Source: Chromera velia (taxonomy: Eukaryota > Sar > Chromeraceae). Taken from it: 18,722 bases of DNA. The position numbers were made by a program, and so were the translations under genes. Below the pieces are notes generated by a model, which searched no databases, was not told where the DNA came from, and saw only the letters and a program-made list of their open reading frames with translations. Shown here in pieces: positions 1 to 12,375 of this stretch. How positions within the stretch are numbered: position 1 is the stretch's first letter; every line of letters starts with the position of its first letter. The stretch is taken from contig JAHBMJ010002246.1 in NCBI GenBank assembly GCA_018398765.1, forward strand, positions 2,085 through 20,806, written 5' to 3'.

Positions 1-1
1 A

Positions 2-1740
2 GAAGGAGTCAGAATCATGGACATGTTGGTAGTTGACACCCTGAAATTGAAACCGGAGGGAGAGAGAGAGTTCAAAGCACGAGCCGTTGCTCGAGGTGAT
101 CAAGATACCCGACAGGACATCGACACGGCCACGTGTGGTTGTCCACCCGATTCTGTTAGATTTGTGTTGCTTGCAGCACTAGGATCACCGCATTTCAACG
201 AAGACTCGATCGCCTCAGTGGACTGTCAGAACGCATATCTGCAGGCTAAGCTGAGATCCCCAAGGCCCGTATTTGTCCGCCCGCCGAAATGTTACCCAGA
301 CTACAAGACGGGGGTCCTATGGAAATTGAAAAAGCTCTGTACGGACTGAAGGACGCGGGTAGGTTGTTTGAGGATCATTTGTGGGATCTGTTGCAGAAAC
401 TTGGATGGGAGGCGAGTCCATTGACGGGGGTGTTTTGGAAAAAGAAGGCAGGAAGAGTAGTAGGATTGCTCAGTCAGTATGTCGACGATTTGATCGTTGT
501 CTCTCTGGATGGGAGCGTGTCAGAAATGGTGACGGAAATCGCAGAGGTGGTGGAGTGTAAAGAACCTGAGAGGCTTGGGAGGTATGTCGGGAGTGATTAC
601 GAAATTCTCCCGAATGGACGCATCTGGTGCTCACAGAAGCAATACATTGAGAGCATTCCAGGAGAGCAGAGCAAGACACCCACACAGCCATTGCCCTCAG
701 GAGTGAACAGAGAAGAAGACAAATCCGAAACACTGGATGCAGAAGGACACAAGAGGTACAGACAGTTGTTGGGGGAGTTGTCGTATGCAGCACATTGCAC
801 ACGACCGGACCTAGAGTATGCTTCCGCTTGGCTCAGCCAATTCAACCAGAGCCCGACGGTCCGAGCATGGAGATTGCTGAATCGTGCAATCAAGTACGGT
901 AAGGCAACATCAAACAGGGGAATCCTTTTGGATCCACCGAAGCACCATGAACCGATGGAGGTACTTCTGTATTGTGATGCTGCAGGGGGAAGCGATGAGT
1001 ATCCTCATCCGCAAACAGGCTGGGTTCTCTTGATCAATGGGAGACCAATAGCTTGGAAGAGCAGAAAGCAGAAGAGATTTGCGAGAAGCAGCAATAGGGG
1101 AGAGTTGATGGCGTTGGAGGACGCGCTGGATTACGGATTGGTGGTGATGAGATTCATCAAGGAGATTTGGAGGGATGCAGAGATGAAATGCGTCATTCAA
1201 ACAGACTCTGATGGTGTCTGCAAGATGCTCAAAGCAAGGAATCCAAAGCCACAAGAGAGAGCATTAGTACAGAAAGTTAGAGAGATTGGGGGGAAGGTTT
1301 CTATCATTCCTGCTCTTGCTGTGTTTGACAGTTTGAAGGAAGGAAAGATTGCAGTGCAACATGTGAGTGGAGTACAGAACTATGCAGACTCATTGACAAA
1401 GCCAATGTCTGTTGACTTGCTTGCATCGTTGTTAGAAAAGGAAAAGGCCGGACGAATCATCTACACATCCACAGGAGTAGAAACAGGAGATAAAAAAGAA
1501 AAAGAAATGAATGATGATAATTCAGATGATGAATTCCCATGGCCTCCGCAGGCACAGGCACCTGGGAGGAGGGACACGGCGATGGCTGGTGAAGGACATC
1601 AAACAGACAGAGCAATAAGAACAAGAGAAGAGGGAGGAGGATTGAGGATGAGACAGAGACAAGACTACAAAGCAATACACCGTGGCACGACAACGTTCAA
1701 CACAGGAGTTGCAAGCGCTCCAATTCAATTCGCGATGTGA
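2..1740 (+). pseudogene. copia Pol fragment: reverse transcriptase and RNase H, one frameshift
   Basis: The first frame (2-349) carries the amino-terminal copia reverse transcriptase blocks, including FKARAVARG, a segment with VDCQNAYLQ, and VLWKLKK. The second frame (to the TGA at 1740) resumes at ALYGLKDAGR and carries the catalytic YVDD (bases 478-489). The RNase H domain follows, with acidic residues in LYCDAAGG, NRGELMALEDA and QTDSDG and the typical ending HVSGVQNYADSLTKPM. The frames meet at a run of five A (329-333); a one-base loss there explains the break, which could be decay or a sequencing error. After RNase H there is an unusual tail of about 100 residues, rich in charged residues (EKEMNDDNSDDE). 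No in-frame TAG or TAA occurs in either frame. Domain identity is certain; functionality is doubtful. Confidence 0.9.
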
Positions 1741-1748
1741 GAATGCCA

Positions 1749-1762
1749 AGCAAGGAGGGAGA
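1749..1762 (+). promoter_or_regulatory. polypurine tract (plus-strand primer site)
   Basis: A purine-rich stretch, AGCAAGGAGGGAGA, lies directly before the TG of the LTR and nine bases after the Pol stop codon. In copia elements this tract primes plus-strand DNA synthesis. Its position against TGAGATTG fixes the LTR boundary. Confidence 0.7.
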
Positions 1763-2327
1763 TGAGATTGAAAGGAGAAAGTGAATTCCTGCGGGTGAAT
1801 TCAGCAGCTCAGCATTCAGCTTTGGGGGGGCTGAAAAACTGTCACAGCTGTGTCTGCACGTGCGAATTCTCAAGCCCAAAGGAAAGCTTTCGAATGGACA
1901 TCTCGGATTCTAAATTGTACGGTTGATCACTCCGTGAAAAAGAAAAGGATGCGCCTGATGAAGCCCTAGTGAAAGGCAAATCGGCGTAGAGAGGCGCGCC
2001 AAGCCAGACCAACGCGAGACTGACAAAACACAAAGGCACCAACGCGCAGCGGCACCGCGCACCGCGCAGTACGAGCGAGGAATTGAGCGAATTAAATGCA
2101 TGGAAAGCGATATACATCTGATTGAATTAAGCCGCACGAAAAGCATGCAGAGAAATGAAACCATAGATGATTGAAGTAGATCATTGATGGAAAGGCGTGA
2201 ACGTACTTGGACTCTAATGGAATAGACTTACCCACGTAGGAAAGACCTATAAGCCCTAAAGTCTCGTCATCTTATGCAGCACAAGCAGCTCTCGGCAGAC
2301 AAAATAAGAATAAATCACTCAATCTCA
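1763..2327 (+). repeat. 3' long terminal repeat of the copia element (565 bp)
   Basis: It starts TGAGATTG directly after the polypurine tract and ends CAATCTCA, an exact 8-base inverted match with the TG...CA ends expected of LTRs. An AATAAA (2309-2314) lies 13 bases before the end and could be a polyadenylation signal, which would make U5 very short. With no 5' LTR in view, neither the identity between LTRs nor the insertion age can be estimated. Confidence 0.75.
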
Positions 2328-4079
2328 GACTCAATTATTAGAATAGTGCATGAAGAAATCTAATACAACAAATTTATTTGTATATATTTTTTTACTCACG
2401 TTCTTGTATTTTTTTATAGTGTTTGCGATTGTGTTTGCCTACGTTAACATTTTTGACTAGCTCTGAAAACAGATTAACATAACGGGAAAGCATCTATGCA
2501 GAATTAATCAATCAATCAATCAATCAACTTAAATCAATTATTATTAATCTACATTTTTTTATTACGTCTACGATGTGTTCAATTCAATTAACAACCTATA
2601 TACCTTGAAACAAGACCTACGATAGAGCCGGTTACAAAATAAGACGGATACATAAGAGCGAATTCTTGTACCAGTAGGTATGCAGCTCCTTTAAGACTTA
2701 TCATGATTCATCCTCGTACACTTACACATGTACCATCTACATTCACATGCTGTCGTCTTGCAGGTAAGAAGGCATTAATGTTGTTGAAGACACAGCTGCA
2801 TAAGGCGCACAAACAGCTGTGCGAAGCGTTACGCATAGCGTTACAAAGCGCTACGTTGAGCCCCTTCCTGTGACTCGACAATCAAAACTAGCTCAAAGAG
2901 CGGTCAGTCTCTTCCACTCTGCAAATTCCTGAAAAGATTCTTCATTGAACAGTCGTAGACAAGACTCAGACCATGAAGAGGGGCGCAACGGAAAGAAGGG
3001 CACAGCACAGAAACAAGCGCCGACAGAGATCAGAGACAAGAAAAAAGAAAGGAAAGAGGACCGAAGAAATCGAACGGAATCAACGCGGTACAGACACGAA
3101 TCCGTGTATTGTCACTCACACACTCTCTCCGCCGATCATTCACTCGAACGATCTGACGTACAGTCACGTTCACTTGCATGCAACACACAAGCAGACAACC
3201 AGATTCTTTCCGCCATTCAACCCGATTGATCATGTATCCGTCTGTCGGTCCCTGCAAGATGACTCCCTCAGACAGACGATTCACGTCAACGACTTATCCC
3301 ACCTCTTCACTTACTCACACACACTCTCTCTCTCTCTCACACACACACACAGACACGTGCAAACACACAGAGGAACACGGACAGGGGAGAGAGGCCCTGC
3401 AGATTCCACAAAATCAAAGGAGAGCAATAGAAAGCAGAAAGGACGAGAAACCAGTCTGCCAGAAACATCAAAAGAAGTAGACTGCGACTGCTTTTTTTTC
3501 TCGCACGCATGCCCTCTAATGATCGATTCCTTTCAGATCAGACAGCATTACGAACGCTCTTTTCACAGCAGTCAACTGGTTGCTTATCTCAAGTCATTTG
3601 ATCTGTCAGCCACCCCACACTCTCTTGTGATGTCACGCAGTGATCCTAGGGCGTTAATTATGTGGAGGCCATAAATTTAAAAAACGAGTGTCTTCAGAAA
3701 ATGCCTGCGAGGCGAAACAAAAAAAGAGTGCTGGGTCCTGAGTGCCTTCGTGTCAGACAGGCGGACAAAAGAAGATTTAAGGGCGGGCAAACCATCATGC
3801 ACATATGCAGAGGAAAAGGAAGCGTCTACCTTCTCGTAAGAAGGGAGGCTGCACGGTGCATTCAGAGCACGCATGATCCGCTTGCTGGTCTTCGCAAGAT
3901 CAGAAAAGAAAAGATCGACTTCCAATCTACTCATTCAGTCACCACCCCCACCCTCCGGCAGAAACGGAGGCACTCTCTGTCTGACTGTCTTTGTGCCAAA
4001 GTGTTGATCCACCAATTCCGTCTCCCTCTTCTCTCAAACAGCCACTCTTTACTTTGAAAGAAGAAAGAAAGCAGAAAAT
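2328..4079. other. gene-free spacer with microsatellites
   Basis: No gene is supported here. The start is AT-rich, with a short TCAA/ATCA repeat at about 2503-2527. A CT/CA microsatellite lies at about 3316-3353. Open frames in this stretch (for example 2973-3674 and 3662-4057 on the plus strand) are lysine, arginine, serine and threonine rich translations of repeats with no domain. The last few hundred bases lie just downstream of the minus-strand transporter stop codon and probably include its 3' untranslated region. Confidence 0.5.
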
Positions 4080-7967
<3,888 letters not shown>

Positions 7968-7969
7968 TA

Positions 7970-8032
7970 CACCCCCCGACGGAGACCAGCCCCGTGGTCT
8001 CCGTCTCCACCACGGAGACCACCGATGACCAC
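7970..8032 (+). repeat. left terminal inverted repeat (63 bp)
   Basis: This is an exact inverted match to 9267-9329. Within it, two overlapping hairpins are possible: GACGGAGACCA pairs with TGGTCTCCGTC, and GTGGTCTCCGT pairs with ACGGAGACCAC. The arm can therefore fold on itself in two exclusive ways. Confidence 0.9.
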
Positions 8033-8244
8033 TGACAGCCTCACAGTTCTTGTTCTCTTCATACACACAATCCGTTTTGAAACGTGTTTTTCCCATCAAC
8101 GTGATTCTCTTAGAGCGTTGAAAGTGTTGGAAGCCGTCATCATTCGTGATAAGGCTCTGGTCTCTCATTTTTCTGTTTTGGACGTTGGTGGTGGTTTGTG
8201 ATAGTAGTTGGCTGTCTCGCCTACAGAGCCTACGCTACTCTCGC

Positions 8245-9332
8245 ATGCCGAAGAAAGCCAAGGGAGGTACATATTGGGAGGATCGAATCGATGCTCTCGC
8301 AAAGGGTGAGCACCCTGGGAAGTCTTATCCCAAGAGCGAACCGTGGAAGAGCAAGTATGAGAAGGTCAAGGACTGTCCTGCACGGACTAACTCGTTATCG
8401 AGATGTGTATGTGGGCACGACCATGACTGGTCTAACCGACTGCAGTCCTCCCGACAGCATCGGCAGCCTCAGGTGGTGCCCGCAAGCAAGAGTCAACCAA
8501 CTATCTTGCAAGGTCTCTGATGGCCTGCTTCATTTTTCGACTCTGCTGGTGGTCTCCGTATTGCTCTCCGTGTACAGCCCTCACGCGTCTACCTGTCTAC
8601 ACTGTCAATTTCACCCTGCTTTGTTCTTTGCAGCCTTCAAAGGAGGTCTACGGCAAGCCAGTGATGATCAAGGGGCTTCCTCCGTCATCCCCCGTGCCCC
8701 AGGTTGGTTGCTTGTGGTGCTCTCCATACGGTGGTCTCCGCTTGGCTTCCTCCCTCCATTTTCCTCCTTCCTCCCCGTCGGGCCGCTTGCTTTTGCATTG
8801 GGCTGCACTTTGCTTGCCGTCACTCTCGGACTCTCTCCCATGTATATTCACTTTCCCTCTGTCACCCTCTGTTTTGCTTTGCTGTCTTGCAGTTCCTGTT
8901 TTGGAAACACAAGAGAGTGACAGGAGCGCTGCTGCTGAACCCTCTGCGGACGCTGCTCCTGAAGTACAGGAGTCTCCCAACGTGGATCCCCCTACAGAGT
9001 CTCTTCGTAGCCGCTCTGATGTCCCTGTCGTTAGCGTTGCTGTAGCAGCTGCCGCGCCTGCTGCAGTGCACTCTGCGGAAATTTCAGCAGCTGCTGCGTC
9101 CTCCTCTTCTTCAGCACCAGCCCAAGCACCTCCCCCCCAAGCACCGTTCCCCCCCGCTCCTGCCCCCCCTTCTGCTCCACTTGACTCTGTGGGAATTTCA
9201 GCAGCTGCTGCGTCCTCCTCTTCTTCAGCACCAGCCCAAGCACCTCCCCCCCAAACACTGTTCCCGGTGGTCATCGGTGGTCTCCGTGGTGGAGACGGAG
9301 ACCACGGGGCTGGTCTCCGTCGGGGGGTGTAA
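8245..9332 (+). CDS. hypothetical protein carried between the inverted repeats, three exons
   Basis: I do not recognise the family. The proposed exons are 8245-8512, 8634-8702 and 8893-9332, all joined in phase 1, with donors GTCTCTG and GTTGGTT and acceptors TTTGCAG and CTTGCAG. The ATG at 8245 begins MPKKAKGGTYWEDRIDALAK, a basic, soluble amino terminus; the frame is open upstream, so an earlier start is possible. A Cys/His cluster (CVCGHDHDW) follows. Exon 3 is alanine, serine and proline rich and contains a 38-codon direct repeat. The last 21 or so codons are translated from the right inverted repeat, and the TAA stop is formed by the flanking TA plus one host base. This C-terminal arrangement suggests that the gene was captured. 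The role is unknown; the exon structure is an inference from splice consensus and phase. Confidence 0.5.
9075..9265 (+). repeat. 114-bp-period direct repeat inside exon 3
   Basis: Bases 9080-9140 recur exactly at 9194-9254, with near-identical flanks (about 9075-9151 and 9189-9265). The period of 114 bases is 38 codons, so the frame is kept. Both copies encode alanine/serine tracts followed by APAQAPPPQ. Confidence 0.85.
9267..9329 (-). repeat. right terminal inverted repeat (63 bp)
   Basis: This is the exact reverse complement of 7970-8032. It is in frame with the cargo gene and supplies its carboxy terminus (VVIGGLRGGDGDHGAGLRRG). Confidence 0.9.
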
Positions 9333-9707
9333 TATATTGCTAATCGAGAAGATCATTGCTGTCAGATTCATTGCATGCTGGCGCCCTCCTCGCTTTATTG
9401 ATACATAGACAGAGGTTGGTTTTCAGGTTACAAAAGGTGATTCCACAGCTGCCCCCAATTTCCTTCGAGGAAACAGAACCATGCAGTCTCCATGGCGATT
9501 TCCTCACTGAAACGTTGGCGCATGCTGTCTGGAGACGCCTTCAAGATCCAGCTGGAGCAGCCGGATCTGAATGATTAAGGATCGGTGGGTGCGTAAACGA
9601 ATGGAATTTATTAATATCAGTCAGAGACAAGCAGTACGTCTGCACTCCTCTGCAATCAGAAGCTGCCACAACGTGCTGCGGTTGACAAACAGATTCAATT
9701 CTTAATT
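9333..9707. other. spacer between the two DNA transposons
   Basis: No gene is convincing. A short open frame ending at 9574 has no start context or domain. Together with 14965 onwards, this was the contiguous target DNA before the 5.2-kb element inserted. Confidence 0.4.
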
Positions 9708-9715
9708 CTGCCAGA
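9708..9715 (+). repeat. left target-site duplication CTGCCAGA
   Basis: This 8-base sequence directly precedes the left inverted terminus and is repeated exactly at 14957-14964 after the right terminus. Confidence 0.85.
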
Positions 9716-9743
9716 TACCTCCCTGAACCTAATGTCCACTTGA
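9716..9743 (+). repeat. left terminal inverted repeat of the OTU transposon
   Basis: It starts TACCTCCCTGAACCTAATGT and matches the complement of 14929-14956 at 26 of 28 positions, including the first 21. Confidence 0.85.
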
Positions 9744-9769
9744 ATGGTAGGGCCGCATTTTTAGATAGG

Positions 9770-9901
9770 CTTGAACGCCCGCGCCGCAGGCGCGGGCGGT
9801 ATCTTGAAGGCCCGCGCCGCAGGCGCGGGCGGTATCTTGAAAGGCAGCGCCGCAGGCGCGGACAGTGTCTTGACCGGCCACGCCGCAGGCGCGGGTGGTA
9901 T
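9770..9901 (+). repeat. subterminal tandem array: four 33-bp units with a GC-rich palindrome
   Basis: Units start at 9770, 9803, 9836 and 9869, each beginning CTTGA. Each contains a palindrome of the form CCCGCGCC-GCA-GGCGCGGG, slightly degenerate in units 3 and 4. A truncated fifth unit starts at 9902. A diverged 31-bp copy in the same orientation lies near the other end (14883-14913). Such arrays often serve as transposase binding sites. The 33-bp period also happens to translate as arginine-rich 11-residue repeats, which I do not regard as protein. Confidence 0.85.
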
Positions 9902-10246
9902 CTTGAAAGGCAGCATGCAGCTAGCTGTATGCTAAAGAATCGCAGCTGCATGCGTATCTACCCGTCTCCCGAAGTGCAAATATATCTAAACCCTGAAGAA
10001 AAAAAAATTGACGAGATTGACGGACTTTCAGACTTTTTGTTCAATTACCTTACCTCTCAGAGTACCCAACGTGACCCAACAGAAGAAGGATTCACAACAT
10101 CAGAAGGATTGCGTACAAAGTGTTGGTGGTTGATCTTGCTTTACCGGAGTCTAAGAAAAACTGAGACTTGCAGAAGGCTTTCTGGCAGGAAACTCCCCGT
10201 ACGACACCCGGATCCCCAACTCCATCCTCGGGGTTACTCCTTCAAC

Positions 10247-10492
10247 ATGTCGGAGGAAGACCTGGCCTTCTTGTAGAGCATGTTCAAGGCTCTAGAAAGG
10301 CCTCTCGGAAAGGCCGACAAGCGGCAGGAGGTGTACACCAAGCTCAGAGAAGCAGTTGGTGTGAAGAATGCTGAGTCGGTGAGGAAGTTCCATCCTAAGA
10401 ATCCCGACGATAGATCCCTCGTCAGCCTTTCAGACAGAAGTCAAGTGAAGGCAGTCGCACGTTGTCTACAGTCTCTTGTCCCGGCCTCATAA
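10247..10492 (+). CDS. short frame at the 5' end of the OTU gene region
   Basis: Reading starts at ATG 10247 (MSEEDLAFL), meets TAG at 10274, and resumes two codons later at ATG 10280 with MFKALERPLGKADKRQEVY, ending at TAA 10490-10492. The sequence looks like a soluble helical protein and I do not recognise it. The TAG may instead be a splice acceptor (GGCCTTCTTGTAG), making 10280 the start. The TAA may fall in an intron: a donor GTCTCT at 10471 and an acceptor after a long pyrimidine tract at 10614 would keep the frame of the downstream proline/alanine-rich segment. This could be the first exon of the OTU gene. An ATG at 9950 in the same open frame is another possible start. Confidence 0.4.
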
Positions 10493-10702
10493 GCCCCCGC
10501 CGTAACAAACAACAACGCCCCCCCTATTTCCAAGGGTGAGAACCCTGTCTTTGTAAAGGCAAAGGCAGCCACCGGGCCGTCTCTTTCCTCTGCCCCCCCC
10601 TCTGTTGTTGCCAGCCCTCCAGAGAAAGCTCCCTCTTCTGCTGCAACTGCACCCCAACACCCCAGACCTGCAAAACCATAGCCAAAGCAATCACAGTCAA
10701 TC

Positions 10703-12372
10703 ATGGGTTTTTTCAAGCCTGTGTCGAAGGAAGAGAATCACGCATTGCTGCAGAAGCAAGAGGAAAAAACCATAGAACGAGAAGCAGCGAGGGCAGAAGG
10801 GATTCAACAGAGAGGGGAGCTTGACAACCCGATTGAGTTTCCCTCTGCAGATGAGGTTCTTTCGGAGACGGACATAGAGAAACTAAGGGGATGGTTGATT
10901 GTCAATGATTGTGGGAAGCTCGCGGTCTCCCAGCGCTTCTGCACAGATGCTATTCAGGTCAACAAATTTCCAGCACCGCACCAAGACTGACAGATTTTCA
11001 AACACGCTTTTTTCATTCGTTTCCTCTCTCTCCTTTTTGTACCCTGCTTGCAGGTGTGTCTGATCGATGTTGAGGGTCCTGAGGGTGACAACGACGACGA
11101 GAATTCTCCAGATAAAGACAACTTGAAGGGTGGAGACGGAACCGTCGGAAAAGAGCAGGAGGAAGGCAATGGCCCTCCAATGAAAAAACAGAAAGTCAGT
11201 TCTCCCGGACGCTTTGTTTTTTGAAAGAATGCCCCCTCATTGACAGCTCGCAAATCTGCTTCCTTTTTGTAAACATTTTCTTTTCTACCTTCGGATCTCA
11301 CCGTCTCCCTTCTCGCCTTTGACTGAGTCTTTCTGGCATTGATCCTGCTTCTGTTTGCTCCCTGTACTCCGCAGGTGTCTCTCGCTATCACTTTCCCCGA
11401 CCCTATCGGCACCCTGGTGTTCGAAGATGAAATTCCTGAGGGCGCGATACGACTTCGACTGAAGAACGCACAGGGAGACGGCAACTGCCTCTACTACTGC
11501 TTTGCATTCCAGTTCCCGGAAGGCACAGCGCAGATGTACAGGGCCCTTGTGGCAAACAACATCAGAACTCGTGGGGTTTGCGAGCTGCCGGAGCTGGCAG
11601 CCACGTTCAAGCAGGCAGCAGAAGCGATCGCGCAGGAGACGAACTGGTCGGAGACAGAGGCCTACCAAACTCTCCACCTGAAGCTAGACCTTCCACACAA
11701 CGTAAAGGTTGGTGGGGTGGGGTGGGATTATGTGGCACGGTTAAGCTTTGAGAGGGAATTCGGAAGATTAATTCAATTGACAGTCTGCTCATTTTTTTCT
11801 CCACCTTTTCTCCTTTCTCCCCCTTCTAATGCAGCCCAAAGACCTGCCTGAGTATGCCGACCACATCGAGAAGTCAACCAAGTACGGTGGTGAACCCGAG
11901 CTCAATGCCTTTTCGAACGAGAAAAAGTGCAAAATAGAAGTCTTCTCGATCTCCCACTGTCAGTCTTTCCTCCTCTCTCCCCGTCATTCCCTGGGTTACC
12001 CCTAATGTTATCTTTCACTCACCCGAATTTATTATGTTTCTTCAATCAACCTATGACCAACCTGCCTAGACTTCCTTTTTTCTCGCTGCTTTTGTTGTCA
12101 TCACAATGTGCAACTTTCTCGTTTTCAATGCTTTTTCATTCACGAATTGTGTCTCTTTTCTTGCAGCTCACATTCAAGCCAGCGAGTATAGGTATACGGA
12201 GCATCGAGCAGAGGGGGTCGCAGACGATGCTGAGGTCTTGATGCTCCTTCGCAGGGGGCAACACTACGACTGGCTGTACTCTGCAGCCCTAGACGAGCCG
12301 TGCGACTACGTTAGGGTAGAGAATCAGCTGTTGAAGGTCAAGAGACGGACTTTCCCGTCTGAAGTACCGTAG
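10703..12372 (+). CDS. OTU-type cysteine protease encoded by the transposon, five exons
   Basis: The exons are 10703-10957, 11054-11194, 11375-11707, 11835-11958 and 12167-12372. The first three junctions are phase 0 and the last is phase 1 (T|CT); donors are GTCAAC, GTCAGT, GTTGGT and GTCAGT. The amino terminus (MGFFKPVSKEE) leads into a charged helix and an acidic linker. The OTU domain follows: GDGNC with the presumed catalytic cysteine (11486-11488), the WGG-equivalent region as YGGEPELNAF in exon 4, and the presumed catalytic histidine in RRGQHYDWL (12262-12264). OTU enzymes cleave ubiquitin or ubiquitin-like chains, or process polyproteins. Upstream reading in the same frame continues to 10493 across a TAG at 10679, so the start could be earlier. 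The frame closes at TAG 12370, three bases before the next ATG. The domain is clear; the substrate is unknown. Confidence 0.78.
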
Positions 12373-12375
12373 CCG

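Larger units (their letters stand above)
1..2327 (+). mobile_element. Ty1/copia LTR retrotransposon, 3' part
   Basis: The window begins inside the element: the reverse transcriptase frame is already open at base 2. The order reverse transcriptase, RNase H, polypurine tract, 3' LTR is that of Ty1/copia Pol 3' ends. Gag, protease, integrase and the 5' LTR lie outside the window. The element ends at CAATCTCA (2320-2327), the inverted copy of the LTR start TGAGATTG (1763-1770). The next five bases, GACTC, would be one copy of a target duplication if the other end were available. A frameshift in Pol suggests that this copy is not autonomous. Confidence 0.88.
7970..9329 (+). mobile_element. TA-flanked element with 63-bp perfect terminal inverted repeats and a cargo gene
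   Basis: The bases 7970-8032 and 9267-9329 are exact reverse complements, starting CACCCCCCGACGG and ending in its complement. Each end is flanked by TA (7968-7969, 9330-9331), so the exact symmetry spans 65 bases. TA duplication and GC-rich inverted ends suit a Tc1/mariner-type or similar non-autonomous element of 1,360 bases. No transposase is encoded; the interior holds a spliced gene of unknown function. A TA-flanked foldback formed by another route is the alternative. Confidence 0.7.

Noticed and set aside
2973-4057. Plus-strand frames of 233 and 131 codons
   Set aside because: Composition follows simple repeats and a biased strand; there is no domain, no plausible splice structure and no coding pattern, and part lies opposite the transporter 3' region.
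8648-9274. Minus-strand 208-codon frame
   Set aside because: It is the antisense shadow of the alanine/proline-rich exon 3; the plus strand has matching splice sites and consistent phases.
9770-9901. CRISPR-like array
   Set aside because: The units are contiguous with no unique spacers, no cas genes are near, and the DNA is eukaryotic.
9740-9906. Arginine-rich protein repeats (PRRRRGRYLE four times)
   Set aside because: This is the 33-bp palindromic DNA repeat read in one frame. It lies just inside the transposon terminus, and the first ATG in that frame comes only after it.
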